From Pectobacterium sp. A5351 (lineage in GTDB: Bacteria > Pseudomonadota > Gammaproteobacteria > Enterobacterales > Enterobacteriaceae), in the NCBI RefSeq assembly GCF_028335745.1, contig NZ_CP116477.1:3596001-3660000 (forward strand): DNA of 64,000 nucleotides. The letters are read 5' to 3'. Shown piece by piece: positions 42,940 through 55,581 of the stretch (the first letter of the stretch is position 1; every line of letters begins with the position of its first letter). The position numbers and the translations under genes are program-made. The notes beneath the pieces were generated by a model. The model saw only the letters and a list, made by a program, of their open reading frames with translations. It was not told the DNA's origin and did not search any database.

Positions 42940-44400
42940 TCATTCACTCATCTGTGGCTGTAATCTGGAATCAGCCAGTTTACGCGCCAGTTTACCGATG
43001 TTGCCGGCGCCCTGAACCAAAATCAGGTCTTCACCTCGCAGCGCCTGTGACAACAGTTCCGGTAAAGTATCCACATCCGTCACCAGAATCGGATCAATCT
43101 TACCTCTTCCGCGTATCGTACGGCACAGCGAACGGCTGTCCGCACCTGGAATCGGCGACTCTCCAGCGGAATACACATCCAGCATCAGCAATACGTCAAC
43201 CTGTGATAACACGTGCGCGAAATCATCATACAAATCGCGGGTTCGCGTATAGCGATGCGGCTGAAAAATCATGACCAACCGCTTATTCGGCCACCCAGCA
43301 CGGGCAGCTTTAATCGTGGCATCAACTTCCGTCGGATGGTGGCCGTAATCATCCACCAACATCGCCGTACCGCTTTGCCCATTCACCAATTCAAGCGGGT
43401 ACTCACCGAGGAAATCAAAGCGACGTCCGGTGCCCTGAAAACGTTCAAGCGCACGCAGAATCGCCTCATCATCAATGCCCTCATCGGTCGCCACCGCAAC
43501 CGCCGCCGCTGCGTTGAGCGCATTGTGACGCCCCGGCGCATTCAGCGTGACAGTGAGCAGCGGTTTATCTTTCCGCTCCAGCGTAAAATGCCCTTGCGCA
43601 CCAGTCTGGTGATACCCTGAAATACGCACATCGGCATCGTCGCTAAAGCCATACGTAGTGATATGGCGACCCACGCGCGGCAGCAGCTCACGGATTACCG
43701 CATCATCAATACACATCACCGCTTGCCCGTAAAACGGCAGGTTGTGCAGGAAATTGATGAACGTCTGCTTCAGGTTCTCAAAATCGCCCTGATAGGTGTC
43801 CATATGGTCGGCTTCAATGTTGGTCACAATCGCCACCATCGGCTGCAAATGCAGGAAAGACGCATCGCTTTCATCTGCTTCCGCAATCAGGTAACGGCTT
43901 GAGCCCAAACGCGCATGCGTTCCTGCCGCCTTCACTAATCCGCCATTCACAAACGTCGGGTCTAATCCCGCTTCCGCGTAAATACTGCTGACCATCGCCG
44001 TGGTGGTCGTCTTACCGTGCGTACCCGCAATCGCAATACCGTGACGAAAACGCATCAGTTCCGCCAACATCTCGGCACGACGGATCACCGGAATACGGGC
44101 GTCATGCGCGGCGGCAATCTCAGGGTTATCCGCAGTAATCGCACTCGACACCACCACCACGCTGGCGTTCAAAACGTTCTCCGCACGGTGGTGGAAGTAA
44201 ATCTGTGCGCCAAGTTCGGTCAACTGCTGCGTCACCGCATTCGGTGCCAGATCGGACCCGCTAATCTCATAACCTTCGTTGGCCAACACTTCGGCGATAC
44301 CACCCATGCCAGCACCGCCGATGCCAACAAAGTGTATGTGCCGGACGCGATGCATCTCGGGCACGATTGAACGCAGTTTCGCCAGTTGTTGAGTATTCAC
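42940..44400 (-). CDS. murC: UDP-N-acetylmuramate--L-alanine ligase
   Basis: MurC adds L-Ala to UDP-MurNAc, the first amino acid of the stem peptide. The 486-residue protein shows the Rossmann motif [17 protein letters not shown] (23-39), the ATP-binding [13 protein letters not shown] (GTHGKTTT at 126-133) and [10 protein letters not shown] in the C-terminal domain. It follows murG after 62 bases and precedes ddlB by 8. Confidence 0.98.
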   Translation of the reverse strand: MNTQQLAKLRSIVPEMHRVRHIHFVGIGGAGMGGIAEVLANEGYEISGSDLAPNAVTQQLTELGAQIYFHHRAENVLNASVVVVSSAITADNPEIAAAHDARIPVIRRAEMLAELMRFRHGIAIAGTHGKTTTTAMVSSIYAEAGLDPTFVNGGLVKAAGTHARLGSSRYLIAEADESDASFLHLQPMVAIVTNIEADHMDTYQGDFENLKQTFINFLHNLPFYGQAVMCIDDAVIRELLPRVGRHITTYGFSDDADVRISGYHQTGAQGHFTLERKDKPLLTVTLNAPGRHNALNAAAAVAVATDEGIDDEAILRALERFQGTGRRFDFLGEYPLELVNGQSGTAMLVDDYGHHPTEVDATIKAARAGWPNKRLVMIFQPHRYTRTRDLYDDFAHVLSQVDVLLMLDVYSAGESPIPGADSRSLCRTIRGRGKIDPILVTDVDTLPELLSQALRGEDLILVQGAGNIGKLARKLADSRLQPQMSE

Positions 44401-44462
44401 TTTATTCTATCGCTACCTTGGTGCGTGGCCGCACAGCCTTCTGCCCGCCCACGCTGTATTAA

Positions 44463-45554
44463 TTAACCGTGAGCCACATGTGTGGCCCGACTGCCTGCCG
44501 CTGCACTGACTTCCGCCGCAACCCGTTCGGTTGCATCTGGAATCGCCACTGCGCGGGCTTTTTGCGCCATTGTCAGCAAGGTTGCACGATCCCAACCGGA
44601 AAGCACCTCGCTGACAGCCGCCACGTTAAACTGTGGCTGCTCAATAATTTTTGCTGCGCCAGCTTGTTCCAACGGCAGCGCATTCCAATACTGCTGCCGA
44701 TCTTTATGCTGGAACGGCACAAACAGCGCCGGTAACCCAGCCGCCGCAATTTCACTGACGGTTAATGCACCGGAACGGCACACCACAACATCCGCCCAGG
44801 CGTAGGCTTCCGCCATGTCATCAATAAACTCGGTAATCTTGTGCTGCGTCTGCCCAACATCCTGATAGGCCTGCTGAACGGTTGATAACGCACCTTTACC
44901 GACCTGATGCCAAATCGTCACGCGGTCGCCCAGCTGTGCCGCCACACCGGGCAGCGTTTGGTTCAGTACTCTTGCGCCCTGACTACCGCCAACAACCAGC
45001 ACCCTCACAGGGCCTGAGCGATCGGCTAATCGTGTTTCCGGTGCAGGCAGCGCCAGCACATCAGTTCTGACCGGATTCCCCACCACATCTGCGTTGGGAA
45101 ATGCGCCAGGAAACGCCTGCAATACTTTTTTGGCAATGTGGGATAACCAGCGGTTGGTCAACCCTGCAATCCCGTTCTGTTCGTGGAGCACGACCGGAAT
45201 GCCGCACAGCCAGGCGGCCAGACCGCCGGGGCCGGAAACGTAACCGCCCATCCCCAACACCACATCAGGCTGGTAGCGGCGCATAATCGCCCGCGCCTGA
45301 CGTACTGCCTGAAAAATACGAATCGGTGCGCTTAACTGCGCCCAAATGCCTTTACCACGCAATCCAGAAATGCGGATAAAATCAATTTCGATACCATGCT
45401 TAGGCACCAAATCGGCTTCCATTCGATCCGCCGTACCTAACCAGCGAACCTGCCAGCCCTGCGCCATCAGGTGGTGTGCAACCGCGAGTCCGGGGAAAAC
45501 ATGCCCGCCCGTACCGCCAGCCATCACCATCAAACGCTTGCCTTCGCCACTCAT
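44463..45554 (-). CDS. murG: Undecaprenyl-PP-MurNAc-pentapeptide GlcNAc transferase MurG
   Basis: MurG converts lipid I to lipid II on the inner face of the membrane. The 363-residue GT-B glycosyltransferase has the glycine-rich loop [12 protein letters not shown] (11-22), [16 protein letters not shown] near 100 and [20 protein letters not shown] in the UDP-GlcNAc site. Its start overlaps the ftsW stop by 4 bases. Confidence 0.98.
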   Translation of the reverse strand: MSGEGKRLMVMAGGTGGHVFPGLAVAHHLMAQGWQVRWLGTADRMEADLVPKHGIEIDFIRISGLRGKGIWAQLSAPIRIFQAVRQARAIMRRYQPDVVLGMGGYVSGPGGLAAWLCGIPVVLHEQNGIAGLTNRWLSHIAKKVLQAFPGAFPNADVVGNPVRTDVLALPAPETRLADRSGPVRVLVVGGSQGARVLNQTLPGVAAQLGDRVTIWHQVGKGALSTVQQAYQDVGQTQHKITEFIDDMAEAYAWADVVVCRSGALTVSEIAAAGLPALFVPFQHKDRQQYWNALPLEQAGAAKIIEQPQFNVAAVSEVLSGWDRATLLTMAQKARAVAIPDATERVAAEVSAAAGSRATHVAHG

Positions 45555-46753
45555 CGGGCACCTCTCGTAAACGCCTGCGCTTTCGTCAGACGCGTTTCAA
45601 AATCAATGCGTAACAGCAAAACAATCGCCGTCGACATAATCAGCAAACTGGAACCGCCGTAACTGATCAGCGGCAACGTCAGCCCTTTCGTCGGTAGCAT
45701 TCCCGCCGCCGCGCCTACGTTCACCAGCGTCTGAAAGCTGAACCAGATACCGATTGAACACGCCAGAAAGCCCGAAAAACGCTGATCGATTTCCAGCGCC
45801 CGCTTCCCGATAGACATCGCGCGAAAAGCGACGAAGAATATCATTAACAACGCTAAAACCACACCGATATAGCCGAGTTCCTCACCTAAAATAGAGAAAA
45901 TGAAATCGGTATGCGCCTCCGGCAAATATTCCAGTTTCTGTACTGAATTCCCCAGCCCTTGTCCCCAGAATTCGCCGCGCCCAAATGCCATCAGGGATTG
46001 CGTCAACTGGTAACCGCTGCCGAACGGATCGTCCCACGGATTCCAGAAAGACGTCACACGTCGCATACGGTAAGGCTCAGCGACAATCAACAGGCCAACG
46101 GCAAACACGCCACAGCCGATAATCGCCAAAAACTGCCACATCTTGGCACCGGCCAGAAACAGCATCGCCAGCGTCGTAATAAAGAGCACAACCACGGTAC
46201 CGAGATCAGGCTGCGCCAGCAGCAGCACCGCCAACACCACCATCACGCCCATCGGTTTGCAAAAGCCCCAGAAGTTATTTCTCACTTCCTCAACTTTGCG
46301 CACCATGTAGCTGGACAGGTAGCAAAACAGCGCCAGCTTGGATAACTCCGCAGGCTGAATACGCAACGGCCCCAGCGAAATCCAGCGGGATGCACCGTTG
46401 ACCGAGCTTCCCACCGCCAGAACCACCAACAGCATAACCATCGCGAGCAACAACAGCACCGGGCTGTAGCGCTGCCATATCTCCATCGGGATACGCAGCG
46501 TGACTAACGACAAACCAAATGCCAACCCGAGATAAATCGCATCACGTTTCGCAAACAGGAACGGGTCGCTGGCAAGACGTTGTCCGACTGGCATGGAAGC
46601 CGACGTCACCATCACAAAACCAATCACAGCCAGCCCAAGCGTCAACCACACCAGCGTCCTGTCATAGAGAACCACGCTCAGCGTATCGCTTTCACGCGTT
46701 CCCATAACCCAGCTTTTGATGCGTTCGATAAACGCCAGCCCGAAGAACCGCAT
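45551..46753 (-). CDS. ftsW: Septal peptidoglycan polymerase FtsW
   Basis: FtsW is a SEDS-family glycosyltransferase working with FtsI at the septum. The 400-residue protein has about 10 transmembrane segments. SEDS hallmarks are [28 protein letters not shown] and [19 protein letters not shown]. The C-terminal [16 protein letters not shown] is short and cytoplasmic. Start and stop overlap murD and murG, showing tight coupling. Confidence 0.98.
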   Translation of the reverse strand: MRFFGLAFIERIKSWVMGTRESDTLSVVLYDRTLVWLTLGLAVIGFVMVTSASMPVGQRLASDPFLFAKRDAIYLGLAFGLSLVTLRIPMEIWQRYSPVLLLLAMVMLLVVLAVGSSVNGASRWISLGPLRIQPAELSKLALFCYLSSYMVRKVEEVRNNFWGFCKPMGVMVVLAVLLLAQPDLGTVVVLFITTLAMLFLAGAKMWQFLAIIGCGVFAVGLLIVAEPYRMRRVTSFWNPWDDPFGSGYQLTQSLMAFGRGEFWGQGLGNSVQKLEYLPEAHTDFIFSILGEELGYIGVVLALLMIFFVAFRAMSIGKRALEIDQRFSGFLACSIGIWFSFQTLVNVGAAAGMLPTKGLTLPLISYGGSSLLIMSTAIVLLLRIDFETRLTKAQAFTRGAR

Positions 46754-48069
46754 CAGCCTAACTCCTCCGCCAGACGAGCGAATTCATCGCCTCGCTGTTC
46801 AAAACTGCGGAACTGATCCAGACTTGCGCAGGCAGGCGACAGCAACACCATATCGCCTGACTTAACGCGTTCGGCGATGACGCACATCGCCTGTTCCATC
46901 GTTTCTGTTTGTTCAGCAACCTCAGGACGTAACGCAGCCAGTTGCTGTCCATCACGACCAAAACAATACAAACGAATGTGTTCACCCTGTAAATACGGCA
47001 CCAGTGGTGAGAAGTCGGCAGATTTTCCATCACCACCTAGCAGCAGGTGCAGCGTGCCTTCGACGGTCAACCCGCTCAATGCAGCTTCAGTGCTCCCCAC
47101 ATTGGTGGCTTTAGAATCATTGATCCACCGCACGCCGTTGCGCTCAAAGGCCATTTGAAAGCGATGAGGCAGCCCGGTAAATGACGTCAACGCCGTCAGC
47201 GCAGACGAGCGAGGAATCTTCACGGCATCAGCCAGCGCCAGCGCTGCCAATGCGTTCGTATAATTGTGCTGGCCAACCAGCTTGATTTCACGGGTATTGA
47301 GTACACGTTCACCATCCACCCGCAGCCAGGTTTCTCCCTGCTGGCGGTTAAGATGATAATCGCCGACATCAACCCCAAAACTGCGGCAGCGTGCATCCGC
47401 ACCGCGAACCGGCATGGTCAGCGCATCATCAGCATTCACAACACACAACTCTGCGTGTTCATAAATACGCAATTTCGCCGCCCGGTACTGCTGTAGACCC
47501 AATGGGTAACGGTTGGTGTGATCTTCCGTCACGTTCAGAATGGTTGCCGCCGCCGCGTGCAGGCTGTTCGTCGTTTCGAGTTGGAAACTCGACAGCTCCA
47601 ACACATAAAGCTGAGCAGGCTGCTCAAGCAGTTGCAGCGCAGGCAGACCAATGTTGCCACCCACGCCCACCTGCCACCCCGCCGCTCGTGCCATTTCACC
47701 GACCAGCGTCGTCACCGTGCTTTTACCGTTAGAACCGGTAATCGCCACAATCGGTGCCTGTGCTTCACGGCAGAACAGTTCGATATCGCCAACGATTTCA
47801 ATGCCTGCGTCGGCAGCATCGCACAGAATCGGTGTCGCCAACGCCACACCGGGGCTGGCGACAATCAAATCCGCGTTCATCAGCCAGTCTTCATTCAGAC
47901 TACCGAGGTGTCGCTCTACCTGCTCAGGCAGCTTATCCAGACCCGGCGGACTGATACGGGTATCCACCACGCGCGGTACCACACCGCGTGCGAGAAAGAA
48001 ATCAACACAGGAGATCCCAGTCAGGCCCAACCCGATAATGACGACTTTTTTACCCTGATAGTCCACCAT
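46753..48069 (-). CDS. murD: UDP-N-acetylmuramoyl-L-alanine--D-glutamate ligase
   Basis: MurD adds D-Glu to UDP-MurNAc-L-Ala. The 438 residues contain [20 protein letters not shown] at the N-terminus, the ATP loop GSNGKST (112-118) in the central domain, and [17 protein letters not shown] before the C-terminal domain with [12 protein letters not shown]. It starts 3 bases after mraY and shares one base with the ftsW start codon. Confidence 0.98.
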   Translation of the reverse strand: MVDYQGKKVVIIGLGLTGISCVDFFLARGVVPRVVDTRISPPGLDKLPEQVERHLGSLNEDWLMNADLIVASPGVALATPILCDAADAGIEIVGDIELFCREAQAPIVAITGSNGKSTVTTLVGEMARAAGWQVGVGGNIGLPALQLLEQPAQLYVLELSSFQLETTNSLHAAAATILNVTEDHTNRYPLGLQQYRAAKLRIYEHAELCVVNADDALTMPVRGADARCRSFGVDVGDYHLNRQQGETWLRVDGERVLNTREIKLVGQHNYTNALAALALADAVKIPRSSALTALTSFTGLPHRFQMAFERNGVRWINDSKATNVGSTEAALSGLTVEGTLHLLLGGDGKSADFSPLVPYLQGEHIRLYCFGRDGQQLAALRPEVAEQTETMEQAMCVIAERVKSGDMVLLSPACASLDQFRSFEQRGDEFARLAEELG

Positions 48070-48072
48070 GTC

Positions 48073-49155
48073 TTATCGTACCTTCAGCGTTGCCAGGCCA
48101 ATCAGCACCAGCATCAATGAAATAATCCAGAAGCGCACAATCACGCGCGGTTCCGGCCAGCCCTTAAGTTCATAATGATGATGAATCGGCGCCATACGGA
48201 AAATCCGCTGCCCGCGCAGCTTAAAGGACCCAACTTGCAGAATCACCGACAGCGTTTCGACCACAAAGACGCCGCCCATAATCACCAACAAAAATTCCTG
48301 ACGCAGGAGAACCGCGATAGTGCCCAACGCGCCGCCCAGCGCCAGCGACCCGACGTCCCCCATGAAGACCTGTGCCGGATAGGTGTTAAACCACAGGAAC
48401 CCAAGCCCCGCGCCCACAATCGCAGTACAAACAATCACCAGTTCACTGGCATGGCGGATATACGGGATATGCAGGTAACCAGCAAAATTCATGTTCCCTG
48501 TTGCCCATGCAACCAGCGCAAAACCCGCGGCCACAAACACGGTCGGCATGATTGCCAGCCCGTCCAAACCGTCAGTCAGGTTTACCGCGTTGCTGGTACC
48601 GACAATCACAAAGTAGGCCAACGCAACATAAAGCAAGCCCAGTTGCGGCATCACATCTTTGAAGAACGGCACAACCAGCTGCGTAGCCGGCGTATCTTTA
48701 CCGATGGAATACATGCTGAAAGCCACCACGAGCGCAATCACGGACTGCCAGAAATATTTCCAGCGGGCAATCAGCCCCTTGGTATCCTTACGGACCACTT
48801 TGCGGTAGTCATCAACAAAACCGACCGCGCCATAGCCTGCTAACACCAGCAATACGCACCAGACATACGGGTTCGACAGATTCGCCCACATCAAAACGGA
48901 AACGATAATCGCCACCAGGATCATCACGCCCCCCATCGTTGGGGTGCCGCGCTTACTGAAATGTGATTCAGGCCCTTCGTTACGCACCACCTGACCAATC
49001 TGCAAACGCTGCAGCCAGGCGATCATGTGCGGCCCCATCCATAAGGAAATAACCAATGCGGTCAGCAGGCTGACAATGGCGCGGAACGTCAAATAAGAAA
49101 AGACGTTAAAGCCGGTATAAAGTTTGGCCAAATGTTCGGCCAGCCATACTAACAT
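48073..49155 (-). CDS. mraY: Phospho-MurNAc-pentapeptide translocase MraY
   Basis: MraY makes lipid I by moving phospho-MurNAc-pentapeptide to undecaprenyl phosphate in the inner membrane. The 360-residue protein has 10 transmembrane segments. Catalytic motifs are [13 protein letters not shown] (Asp115, Asp116), [16 protein letters not shown] and [29 protein letters not shown] lies in the last cytoplasmic loop. It overlaps murF by 7 bases. Confidence 0.98.
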   Translation of the reverse strand: MLVWLAEHLAKLYTGFNVFSYLTFRAIVSLLTALVISLWMGPHMIAWLQRLQIGQVVRNEGPESHFSKRGTPTMGGVMILVAIIVSVLMWANLSNPYVWCVLLVLAGYGAVGFVDDYRKVVRKDTKGLIARWKYFWQSVIALVVAFSMYSIGKDTPATQLVVPFFKDVMPQLGLLYVALAYFVIVGTSNAVNLTDGLDGLAIMPTVFVAAGFALVAWATGNMNFAGYLHIPYIRHASELVIVCTAIVGAGLGFLWFNTYPAQVFMGDVGSLALGGALGTIAVLLRQEFLLVIMGGVFVVETLSVILQVGSFKLRGQRIFRMAPIHHHYELKGWPEPRVIVRFWIISLMLVLIGLATLKVR

Positions 49156-50510
49156 TGCGCATTCTCCTGTAATGCATGTACAACCTGCTCCATCGCAGCA
49201 CTGCGTGAGCCTTTAACCAATACGCTGATGACGTTATGTTCTGACATCAGCACCTTCAAACGTGAAACCAGCGCGGCTTTATCCTGAAAATGCTCACCCT
49301 TGCCACTGGCAGTGCCGATCAATTCACTCAATGTTCCCACACTCAATACGCGATCGATGCCCGCAGCACGCGCCGCTTCGCCCACTTGACGATGGCACTC
49401 AGGGGCTTCATCCCCTAGCTCGCCCATATCACCCACGACCATCACGCGGTAGCCCGGCATGTCAGCCAATACCTGTGCCGCCGCCGTCATCGAGCCCACA
49501 TTCGCGTTGTAGCTGTCATCCAGCAGCAACTTGCCCTCAGACAAAGCAATCGGAAACAGCCGTCCCGGCACCGCCTGAAGCTGGGATAAACCAGATTTAA
49601 CGGCTTCCAGCGTCGCTCCGACGGACATTGCCAGCGCGGCCGCTGCCAGTGCGTTAGAAATGTTATGCCGACCCGGTAAAGGCAGCAGAATCTGCGTTTT
49701 GCCAAATGGCGAGTAAAGAGTGAAACGCGTACCTTGCGCCAAAACGTCTACGTCGCTGGCAAAAAAATCGATATCACAAGCGGCCTGCGGCGAGAAACGC
49801 CACACGGTTTTATGATTAAACATGACCTGCCAGTGTGGGAAATCGTTGCTGTCCGCATTCACGATAGCGACACCGTCTACTGGCAAACCCGCAAAAATCT
49901 CACCTTTCGCCTGCGCCACACCAGCCAGTGAACCAAACCCTTCCAGATGCGCAGCGGCCAGATTATTGACCAGTGCGCTTTCCGGCCGCACTAAATCGGT
50001 GGTATAGGCAATCTCACCAATGTGATTCGCCCCGAGTTCAATCACCGCAAACTGGTGTTCCGCCGTCAGGCGCAGCAGCGTTAACGGCACACCGATATCG
50101 TTGTTGAAGTTACCAGCGGTATACAGCACTGAGCCGCACTGGCGCAGAATCGCCGCCGTCATCTCTTTAACCGACGTTTTACCGGAGGATCCGGTCAGTG
50201 CCACAACGCGTGCCGTTGACTGCTGGCGAACCCAGGCACCCAATTGCCCCAAAGCCAAACGTGTATCGCTCACCAACAGTTGCGGCACATCAATAGGTAA
50301 GTGCTTACTGACTAAAAGAGCCGCCGCACCGCCTGTTACCGCATCAGCAGCGTAATCATGCGCGTCGAATTTCTCGCCTTTCAGCGCGACAAACAGGCAG
50401 CCAGACACCAGCTTACGCGTATCGGTTGAAACATCTTCAATATCAATGCTTTCACCAATCAGTTGCGCATTCAGCACCGTGGCAAGCTGTTGCAGGGAGA
50501 CGCGAATCAT
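49149..50510 (-). CDS. murF: UDP-MurNAc-tripeptide--D-Ala-D-Ala ligase
   Basis: MurF adds the D-Ala-D-Ala dipeptide, finishing the cytoplasmic precursor. The 453 residues start [20 protein letters not shown]. The central ATP site is [13 protein letters not shown], and [20 protein letters not shown] and [14 protein letters not shown] are family motifs. It overlaps murE by 4 bases. Confidence 0.98.
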   Translation of the reverse strand: MIRVSLQQLATVLNAQLIGESIDIEDVSTDTRKLVSGCLFVALKGEKFDAHDYAADAVTGGAAALLVSKHLPIDVPQLLVSDTRLALGQLGAWVRQQSTARVVALTGSSGKTSVKEMTAAILRQCGSVLYTAGNFNNDIGVPLTLLRLTAEHQFAVIELGANHIGEIAYTTDLVRPESALVNNLAAAHLEGFGSLAGVAQAKGEIFAGLPVDGVAIVNADSNDFPHWQVMFNHKTVWRFSPQAACDIDFFASDVDVLAQGTRFTLYSPFGKTQILLPLPGRHNISNALAAAALAMSVGATLEAVKSGLSQLQAVPGRLFPIALSEGKLLLDDSYNANVGSMTAAAQVLADMPGYRVMVVGDMGELGDEAPECHRQVGEAARAAGIDRVLSVGTLSELIGTASGKGEHFQDKAALVSRLKVLMSEHNVISVLVKGSRSAAMEQVVHALQENAQC

Positions 50511-51994
50511 GCAATCACCCCCAGCAGACGGGCAACGGTGATACGATCGGAATAATCAAGACGCTGATTGCCGACCAGTTGGTAATCTTCGTGCCCTTTG
50601 CCCGCAACCAGCACGACGTCATTTTCCTGCGCCTGCATGATCGCGCTGGTGACCGCTTCAGCACGCCCGTGAATCACCTGAACCCGCCCGGCATCCAGCA
50701 GCCCGGAGAGAATATCAGCAACAATGGCCTGAGGTTCTTCACTGCGCGGGTTATCATCAGTAACCACAACGCGATCGGCCAGTTGTTCTGCGATGCCGCC
50801 CATAAGTGGGCGCTTACCTTTATCACGATCGCCGCCGCAACCAAACACACACCAGAGTTTCCCCTGGCAGTGCAAACGTGCAGCGTCGAGCGCTTTTTCC
50901 AGCGCGTCCGGCGTGTGAGCATAATCAACAACGACCGTGGGTTTCCCTTCAGCATGGAAAACTTCCATGCGGCCACACACGGGTTGCAGTTGAGAGCCAG
51001 TAATGACCAGCTTGTCGAGCGGATAGCCAAGAGACAACAGCGTTGCCAGCGCCAGCAGCATATTGCTGACGTTAAACGCGCCCATCAGACGACTTTCGAT
51101 TTCGCCGTTTCCCCAGCTTGAATCAAACGCAATCGTGGCTCCGTTGTCGTGATAATCAATTTGTGTCGCTTTCAGCCAGCGCCCACGGCAGCCGGGGACC
51201 AAATTGTTTTCCATCGTTACAGCTACGGCATCCGGCAGCTTCGCCAACCAGCGCAACCCGACTTCATCATCGGCGTTGATAATCATCTGCCCCACGCGAT
51301 GCTCGGCGAACAGCGCCCATTTGGCCGCTTCATAGCTTTCCATATCGCCGTGGTAATCAAGATGGTCGCGGCTCAGGTTAGTGAACACCGCTACCGCGAA
51401 TGGCAACGCCGCGACACGATGCTGCACCAGTCCGTGGGAAGAGACTTCCATTGCGGCGAATGTCGCGCCTTGCTCGACCAGCTGGCTCAGCACCTGCTGA
51501 ACATCGACAGCCGATCCCGTCGTATTCTCTGTTGGAATCGCACGCCCCAGCAGGCCATTGCCTACGGTACCCATCACCGCACTCGTTTCGCCTAATGCCT
51601 GGCTCCACTGTGCCAGAAGCTGAGTCGTCGTCGTTTTTCCATTGGTTCCTGTTACGCCAATCAGCTGTAACTTTTCTGCAGGCTGCTGATAAAAACGGCC
51701 TGCCAACGCTGACAGTCTCTGGTTCAGATTGCTGAGATACACCATTGGCACACCATGCATTTCGCGAACGGTGCCATCAGCAGCCTCACCTTCTGCTTCG
51801 GCAACGATCGCTGCTACACCTTGCGCAATTGCCTGCGGAATATAGCGCCGTCCATCTGTTTTATGCCCGACAATCGCGACAAACAGATCCCCGGCAGCCG
51901 CAACGCGGCTGTCTAATGTCATTTCCCGCAGCGCGCGCACCGGAGTGTCTTGCACCCACGGCGCAAGTAAATCGCGCAAATTACGATCTGCCAC
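50507..51994 (-). CDS. murE: UDP-MurNAc-L-Ala-D-Glu--2,6-diaminopimelate ligase
   Basis: MurE adds meso-diaminopimelate. The 495-residue protein has the ATP loop [14 protein letters not shown] near residue 113, and [12 protein letters not shown] near 412. Its DNPR motif marks diaminopimelate rather than lysine specificity. [12 protein letters not shown] lies just before. The start overlaps the end of ftsI by 14 bases. Confidence 0.98.
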   Translation of the reverse strand: MADRNLRDLLAPWVQDTPVRALREMTLDSRVAAAGDLFVAIVGHKTDGRRYIPQAIAQGVAAIVAEAEGEAADGTVREMHGVPMVYLSNLNQRLSALAGRFYQQPAEKLQLIGVTGTNGKTTTTQLLAQWSQALGETSAVMGTVGNGLLGRAIPTENTTGSAVDVQQVLSQLVEQGATFAAMEVSSHGLVQHRVAALPFAVAVFTNLSRDHLDYHGDMESYEAAKWALFAEHRVGQMIINADDEVGLRWLAKLPDAVAVTMENNLVPGCRGRWLKATQIDYHDNGATIAFDSSWGNGEIESRLMGAFNVSNMLLALATLLSLGYPLDKLVITGSQLQPVCGRMEVFHAEGKPTVVVDYAHTPDALEKALDAARLHCQGKLWCVFGCGGDRDKGKRPLMGGIAEQLADRVVVTDDNPRSEEPQAIVADILSGLLDAGRVQVIHGRAEAVTSAIMQAQENDVVLVAGKGHEDYQLVGNQRLDYSDRITVARLLGVIA

Positions 51995-53744
51995 CTGATC
52001 CCTCTTCTCTATTAATTACAAACTCGTTTTTGTCGCCCGACGGCAACGCATCCGGTTCGATATTCATCGTACGCAGAACGCCACCCATGATGGCGCCAAA
52101 GATTGGCGCAGAAACTGCACCGCCGTAATACTTCCCTGCCTGCGGATCGTTGATCACGACAACCAGAGCAAAACGTGGGTTACTGGCTGGAGCCACGCCA
52201 GCCGTATAGGCAATATATTTGTTGATGTATTTGCCATCCGGGCCGACCTTTTTGGCCGTACCGGTTTTAATCGCGATACGGTAGCCTTTGATGGCCGCTT
52301 TGGTACCACCTCCACCGGGCAGCGCAACGCTTTCCATCATGTGCACCACGGAACGCACCAGCGCTTCAGGGAAAACACGCTCGCCGGGAACAGGTGGATC
52401 AACTTTTGTAATCGACAGTGGACGATAAATGCCGAAACTGCCGATCGTGGCGTAGACTCGCGCTAACTGTAACGGTGTTACCATCAGCCCGTAGCCGAAA
52501 GAAAAGGTGGCCCTCTCTATGTCAGACCACCGTTGTTTTTGAGGGTATAAGCCACTGCTTTCTCCGACCAACCCCAAATTGGTCGCTTTTCCTAATCCAA
52601 AGCGCAAGTATGTATCTACCAGCGCAGAGGAAGGCATCGCTAACGCCAGTCTGGAAACACCGACGTTACTCGATTTCTGCAGCACGCCCGTCAGCGTCAA
52701 TTCACTGTAGCGCCCCACATCTTTGATTTCATGGCCATTGATATAATAAGGCAGCGTGTTGAGCACGCTATTTTCTTTGATGACACCGCGTTGCAGCGCC
52801 GTCATCACCACCATCGGTTTCACCGTAGAACCCGGTTCGAAGATATCGGTGATGGCGCGGTTACGCATAATCTCTTTCGGCGTATCCGCCAGATTATTCG
52901 GGTTATAAGACGGGCTATTCGCCATCGCCAGCACTTCACCGGTATTCACATCGACCAACACGGCCGTACCTGACTCGGCTTTGTTAAAAGCAACCGCGTT
53001 GTTCAGTTCGCGGTACACCAGCGCCTGCAAACGCTCATCAATACTCAGCGCCAGATTATGTGCCGCCTGACTATCAATCGAGGAGATATCTTCAATCACG
53101 CGGCCAAACCGGTCTTTACGCACGGTGCGTTCACCGGGTTGACCGGTCAACCAGCGATCAAAGCTTTTCTCTACCCCTTCAATGCCTTGTCCATCGATAT
53201 TAGTGAAGCCGATGAGGTGGGAGGTCACTTGCCCGGAAGGATAATACCGTCGAGACTCCTGCCGCAGATTAATGCCCGGCAGTTTCAGTTTATGGACGTA
53301 TTCGCCAATAGCAGGATTCACCTGACGCGCGAGGTAAACGAAGCGTCCTTTCGGGTTAGCGTTGATCTTCGTGGCCAGTTGATCCAGCGGGATATCAAGC
53401 GCGTCAGAAAGGGCTTTCCAGCGCGTATCCAGCGTAATCCCTCCACGATCATTCACTTCTTTCGGATCCGCCCAAACCGCATTCACCGGTACGCTGACAG
53501 CCAAAGGACGACCTGCGCGATCGCTGATCATCCCACGAGCCGTTGGCACTTCCTGTACGCGCAGGGAACGCATATCCCCTTCACGCACCAGTTTGTCTGG
53601 GTTGATCACCTGAAGATAAGCCGCACGCGCCATCAGACCAAACATCGCCAGCAGGATACAGCCGCAAAGCAACGCAAAACGCCAGCTAACAAAGCTGGCT
53701 TGATCTTCCTGGCGCTTTAACTTTCCTGTACGGGCTGCTTTCAT
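51981..53744 (-). CDS. ftsI: Septal transpeptidase FtsI (PBP3)
   Basis: FtsI crosslinks septal peptidoglycan in complex with FtsW. The 587-residue protein has a short cytoplasmic tail, one transmembrane helix at about 20-42, a pedestal domain ([24 protein letters not shown]), and a penicillin-binding domain. That domain carries GSTVKP (SxxK), SSN in [14 protein letters not shown], and KTGTAKK. The last residues beyond VINREEG match the usual cleaved C-terminal extension. It lies 23 bases after ftsL. Confidence 0.98.
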   Translation of the reverse strand: MKAARTGKLKRQEDQASFVSWRFALLCGCILLAMFGLMARAAYLQVINPDKLVREGDMRSLRVQEVPTARGMISDRAGRPLAVSVPVNAVWADPKEVNDRGGITLDTRWKALSDALDIPLDQLATKINANPKGRFVYLARQVNPAIGEYVHKLKLPGINLRQESRRYYPSGQVTSHLIGFTNIDGQGIEGVEKSFDRWLTGQPGERTVRKDRFGRVIEDISSIDSQAAHNLALSIDERLQALVYRELNNAVAFNKAESGTAVLVDVNTGEVLAMANSPSYNPNNLADTPKEIMRNRAITDIFEPGSTVKPMVVMTALQRGVIKENSVLNTLPYYINGHEIKDVGRYSELTLTGVLQKSSNVGVSRLALAMPSSALVDTYLRFGLGKATNLGLVGESSGLYPQKQRWSDIERATFSFGYGLMVTPLQLARVYATIGSFGIYRPLSITKVDPPVPGERVFPEALVRSVVHMMESVALPGGGGTKAAIKGYRIAIKTGTAKKVGPDGKYINKYIAYTAGVAPASNPRFALVVVINDPQAGKYYGGAVSAPIFGAIMGGVLRTMNIEPDALPSGDKNEFVINREEGSGGRS

Positions 53745-53767
53745 GCGTAACTGGTTGCCTATTTAGT

Positions 53768-54088
53768 TCATTGCTTAACCACAATATTTTCCTGTGACGG
53801 ATCGACATGCCCCATTTGCAGCTTTTCCGTCGCGATCCGCTCAACGCGGCTATGATCCCCGAGAGAGTTCTCCTCCAGGATCAGATTTCGCCATTCGATA
53901 TCCAACGCATCACGCTCCAGCAGAAGCTGCTCACGTTCCGCTGTCAGCAAGCGCGTCTTGTGCGCCGTTGTCACCACAAAAACGGCAGAAACCAGTGCAG
54001 CAATCATCAGCAGCATGGGGAGCTTTGCATTACGCAGCAGATCCTCACCGATGACGCCAACCAGAGTGTGCCGTTCGTTACCGATCAT
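53768..54088 (-). CDS. ftsL: Cell division protein FtsL
   Basis: FtsL is a small bitopic protein that pairs with FtsB and activates FtsWI. The 106 residues have a transmembrane helix at about 24-45 ([20 protein letters not shown]) followed by a periplasmic leucine-zipper-like coiled coil ([20 protein letters not shown]). It overlaps rsmH by 4 bases (ATGA). Confidence 0.96.
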   Translation of the reverse strand: MIGNERHTLVGVIGEDLLRNAKLPMLLMIAALVSAVFVVTTAHKTRLLTAEREQLLLERDALDIEWRNLILEENSLGDHSRVERIATEKLQMGHVDPSQENIVVKQ

Positions 54089-55029
54089 GCCGGCAGTCTC
54101 TCAGCGAACCGCAGCACGGAGCTACGCGCGCGCGGGTTTTCTGCAATTTCGGCTTCCGAAGGCATCAGTTTCTTTCCAACGGCTTTTAACGTCTGGCCGC
54201 CCTGACTGCGCAACTGCTCTTCCGTTAACGGCAGGCCAGCAGGCACTTGTGGCCCACGGCTCTGATGGCGAATAAACCGTTTCACGATTCGATCTTCTAA
54301 CGAGTGGAAACTGATAACCGACAAACGGCCCTGCGGAGCCAGCACGCTTAACGCGCCTTCTAACGCACGCTCGATCTCTTCCAACTCACTGTTGATGTAA
54401 ATGCGGATCGCCTGAAAACTGCGCGTCGCCGGGTGCTTATGTTTTTCTCTCACCGGACTGGCAGCCGCGATCAATTCGGCTAGCTCTTTTGTCCGAGTCA
54501 TCGGCTCAGTGCGGTTACGCTCTGCAATCGCGCGGGCAATGCGCTTGGCAAAACGCTCTTCGCCGAACGTTTTCAAGACCCAGACAATATCGTCCGCTTC
54601 CGCTTTCATCAGCCATTCGGCGGCAGACAAGCCGCGCGTCGGATCCATACGCATATCCAGCGGGCCATCGCGCATGAATGAGAAGCCACGCTCAGGGTCA
54701 TCAAGCTGTGGGGAGGAAACGCCAAGATCGAGCAGAACACCGTCGATCTGCCCGGTCAGCCCGAGCTCCGCAACATACTCTGCCATGGCGGAGAACGGCC
54801 CATGAATGATAGAGAAACGAGGATCGTCAATCGCCTTGGCGGCTTCAATTGCCTGAGGATCGCGATCGATAGCTAACAGACGTCCTTCCGGCCCCAGTTG
54901 GGAAAGAATCAGACGAGAGTGACCACCACGGCCAAATGTGCCGTCGATGTATATGCCGCCGCTGCGAATGTTCAGGCCATTTACGGCCTCATCCAACAGG
55001 ACGGTGGTATGTTTATAATTTTCCAGCAT
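54085..55029 (-). CDS. rsmH: 16S rRNA (cytosine1402-N4)-methyltransferase RsmH
   Basis: RsmH (MraW) methylates C1402 in the ribosomal P site. The 314-residue protein starts with [20 protein letters not shown], then the SAM-binding [29 protein letters not shown] and the C-terminal [14 protein letters not shown] and [11 protein letters not shown]. It starts 2 bases after mraZ. Confidence 0.98.
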   Translation of the reverse strand: MLENYKHTTVLLDEAVNGLNIRSGGIYIDGTFGRGGHSRLILSQLGPEGRLLAIDRDPQAIEAAKAIDDPRFSIIHGPFSAMAEYVAELGLTGQIDGVLLDLGVSSPQLDDPERGFSFMRDGPLDMRMDPTRGLSAAEWLMKAEADDIVWVLKTFGEERFAKRIARAIAERNRTEPMTRTKELAELIAAASPVREKHKHPATRSFQAIRIYINSELEEIERALEGALSVLAPQGRLSVISFHSLEDRIVKRFIRHQSRGPQVPAGLPLTEEQLRSQGGQTLKAVGKKLMPSEAEIAENPRARSSVLRFAERLPA

Positions 55030-55031
55030 GA

Positions 55032-55490
55032 CTATAGCGATAGATCCTGCAACCGATCAGATAAGGGTTCCTGAGTCGATTGTTCAGCGTCAATATCATC
55101 CCTGACCTGTTGATACCAAGTCTGTTCATCCCACAGCTCAAACTTGTTGAACTGCCCGACTAGCATCACTTCTTTTTTAAGGTCCGCATGCTGCCTTAAC
55201 GTATTCGCAATCAACAAACGCCCTGCACTATCCATTTGGCACTCACTGGCATGCCCTAATAACAAGCGCTGAACGCGACGTTCAGCGGGGTTCATGCTCG
55301 ATAAGCGAGACAGCTTTTGTTCAATGATTTCCCATTCAGGTAAGGGATAAAGCAGCAGGCATGGCTGATGCAGATCAATGGTGCAAACCATTTGACCTTG
55401 CGATTCCCCGTTCAGCATTTCCCGGTATCGGGTAGGCACAGCAAGGCGCCCTTTACTGTCGAGGTTAACCAGCGTAGCCCCACGAAACAT
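55032..55490 (-). CDS. mraZ: Transcriptional regulator MraZ
   Basis: MraZ is the AbrB-type repressor at the head of the dcw cluster. The 152-residue protein has two SpoVT/AbrB-like domains, [20 protein letters not shown] (start) and [20 protein letters not shown] (about 75-95), each with the DSxGR motif. It binds tandem TGGG repeats; such repeats lie directly upstream at 55510-55543. It is the first gene of the long leftward cluster. Confidence 0.97.
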   Translation of the reverse strand: MFRGATLVNLDSKGRLAVPTRYREMLNGESQGQMVCTIDLHQPCLLLYPLPEWEIIEQKLSRLSSMNPAERRVQRLLLGHASECQMDSAGRLLIANTLRQHADLKKEVMLVGQFNKFELWDEQTWYQQVRDDIDAEQSTQEPLSDRLQDLSL

Positions 55491-55509
55491 ACCTGAGTTA
55501 CCCCTTCAT

Positions 55510-55543
55510 CACCTTTTCCACCACTTTACCCCACAAATTCCCA
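55510..55543 (-). promoter_or_regulatory. mraZ: MraZ operator (10-bp-spaced TGGG boxes)
   Basis: On the minus strand TGGG occurs at 55543-55540 and 55533-55530, TGGT at 55523-55520 and GGTG at 55513-55510, each exactly 10 bp apart. MraZ is known to bind three or four such direct repeats. They lie just downstream of the -10 box. Confidence 0.85.
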
Positions 55544-55551
55544 CCTTTAAG

Positions 55552-55581
55552 AGTGTACGGAGGGTATGAAAACCTTGTCAA
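55552..55581 (-). promoter_or_regulatory. mraZ: mra promoter of the dcw cluster
   Basis: Minus-strand TTGACA (55581-55576), an 18-bp spacer and TACACT (55557-55552) form a good sigma-70 promoter, placed as in E. coli Pmra. Transcription would start near 55545, inside the MraZ boxes. Confidence 0.85.
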
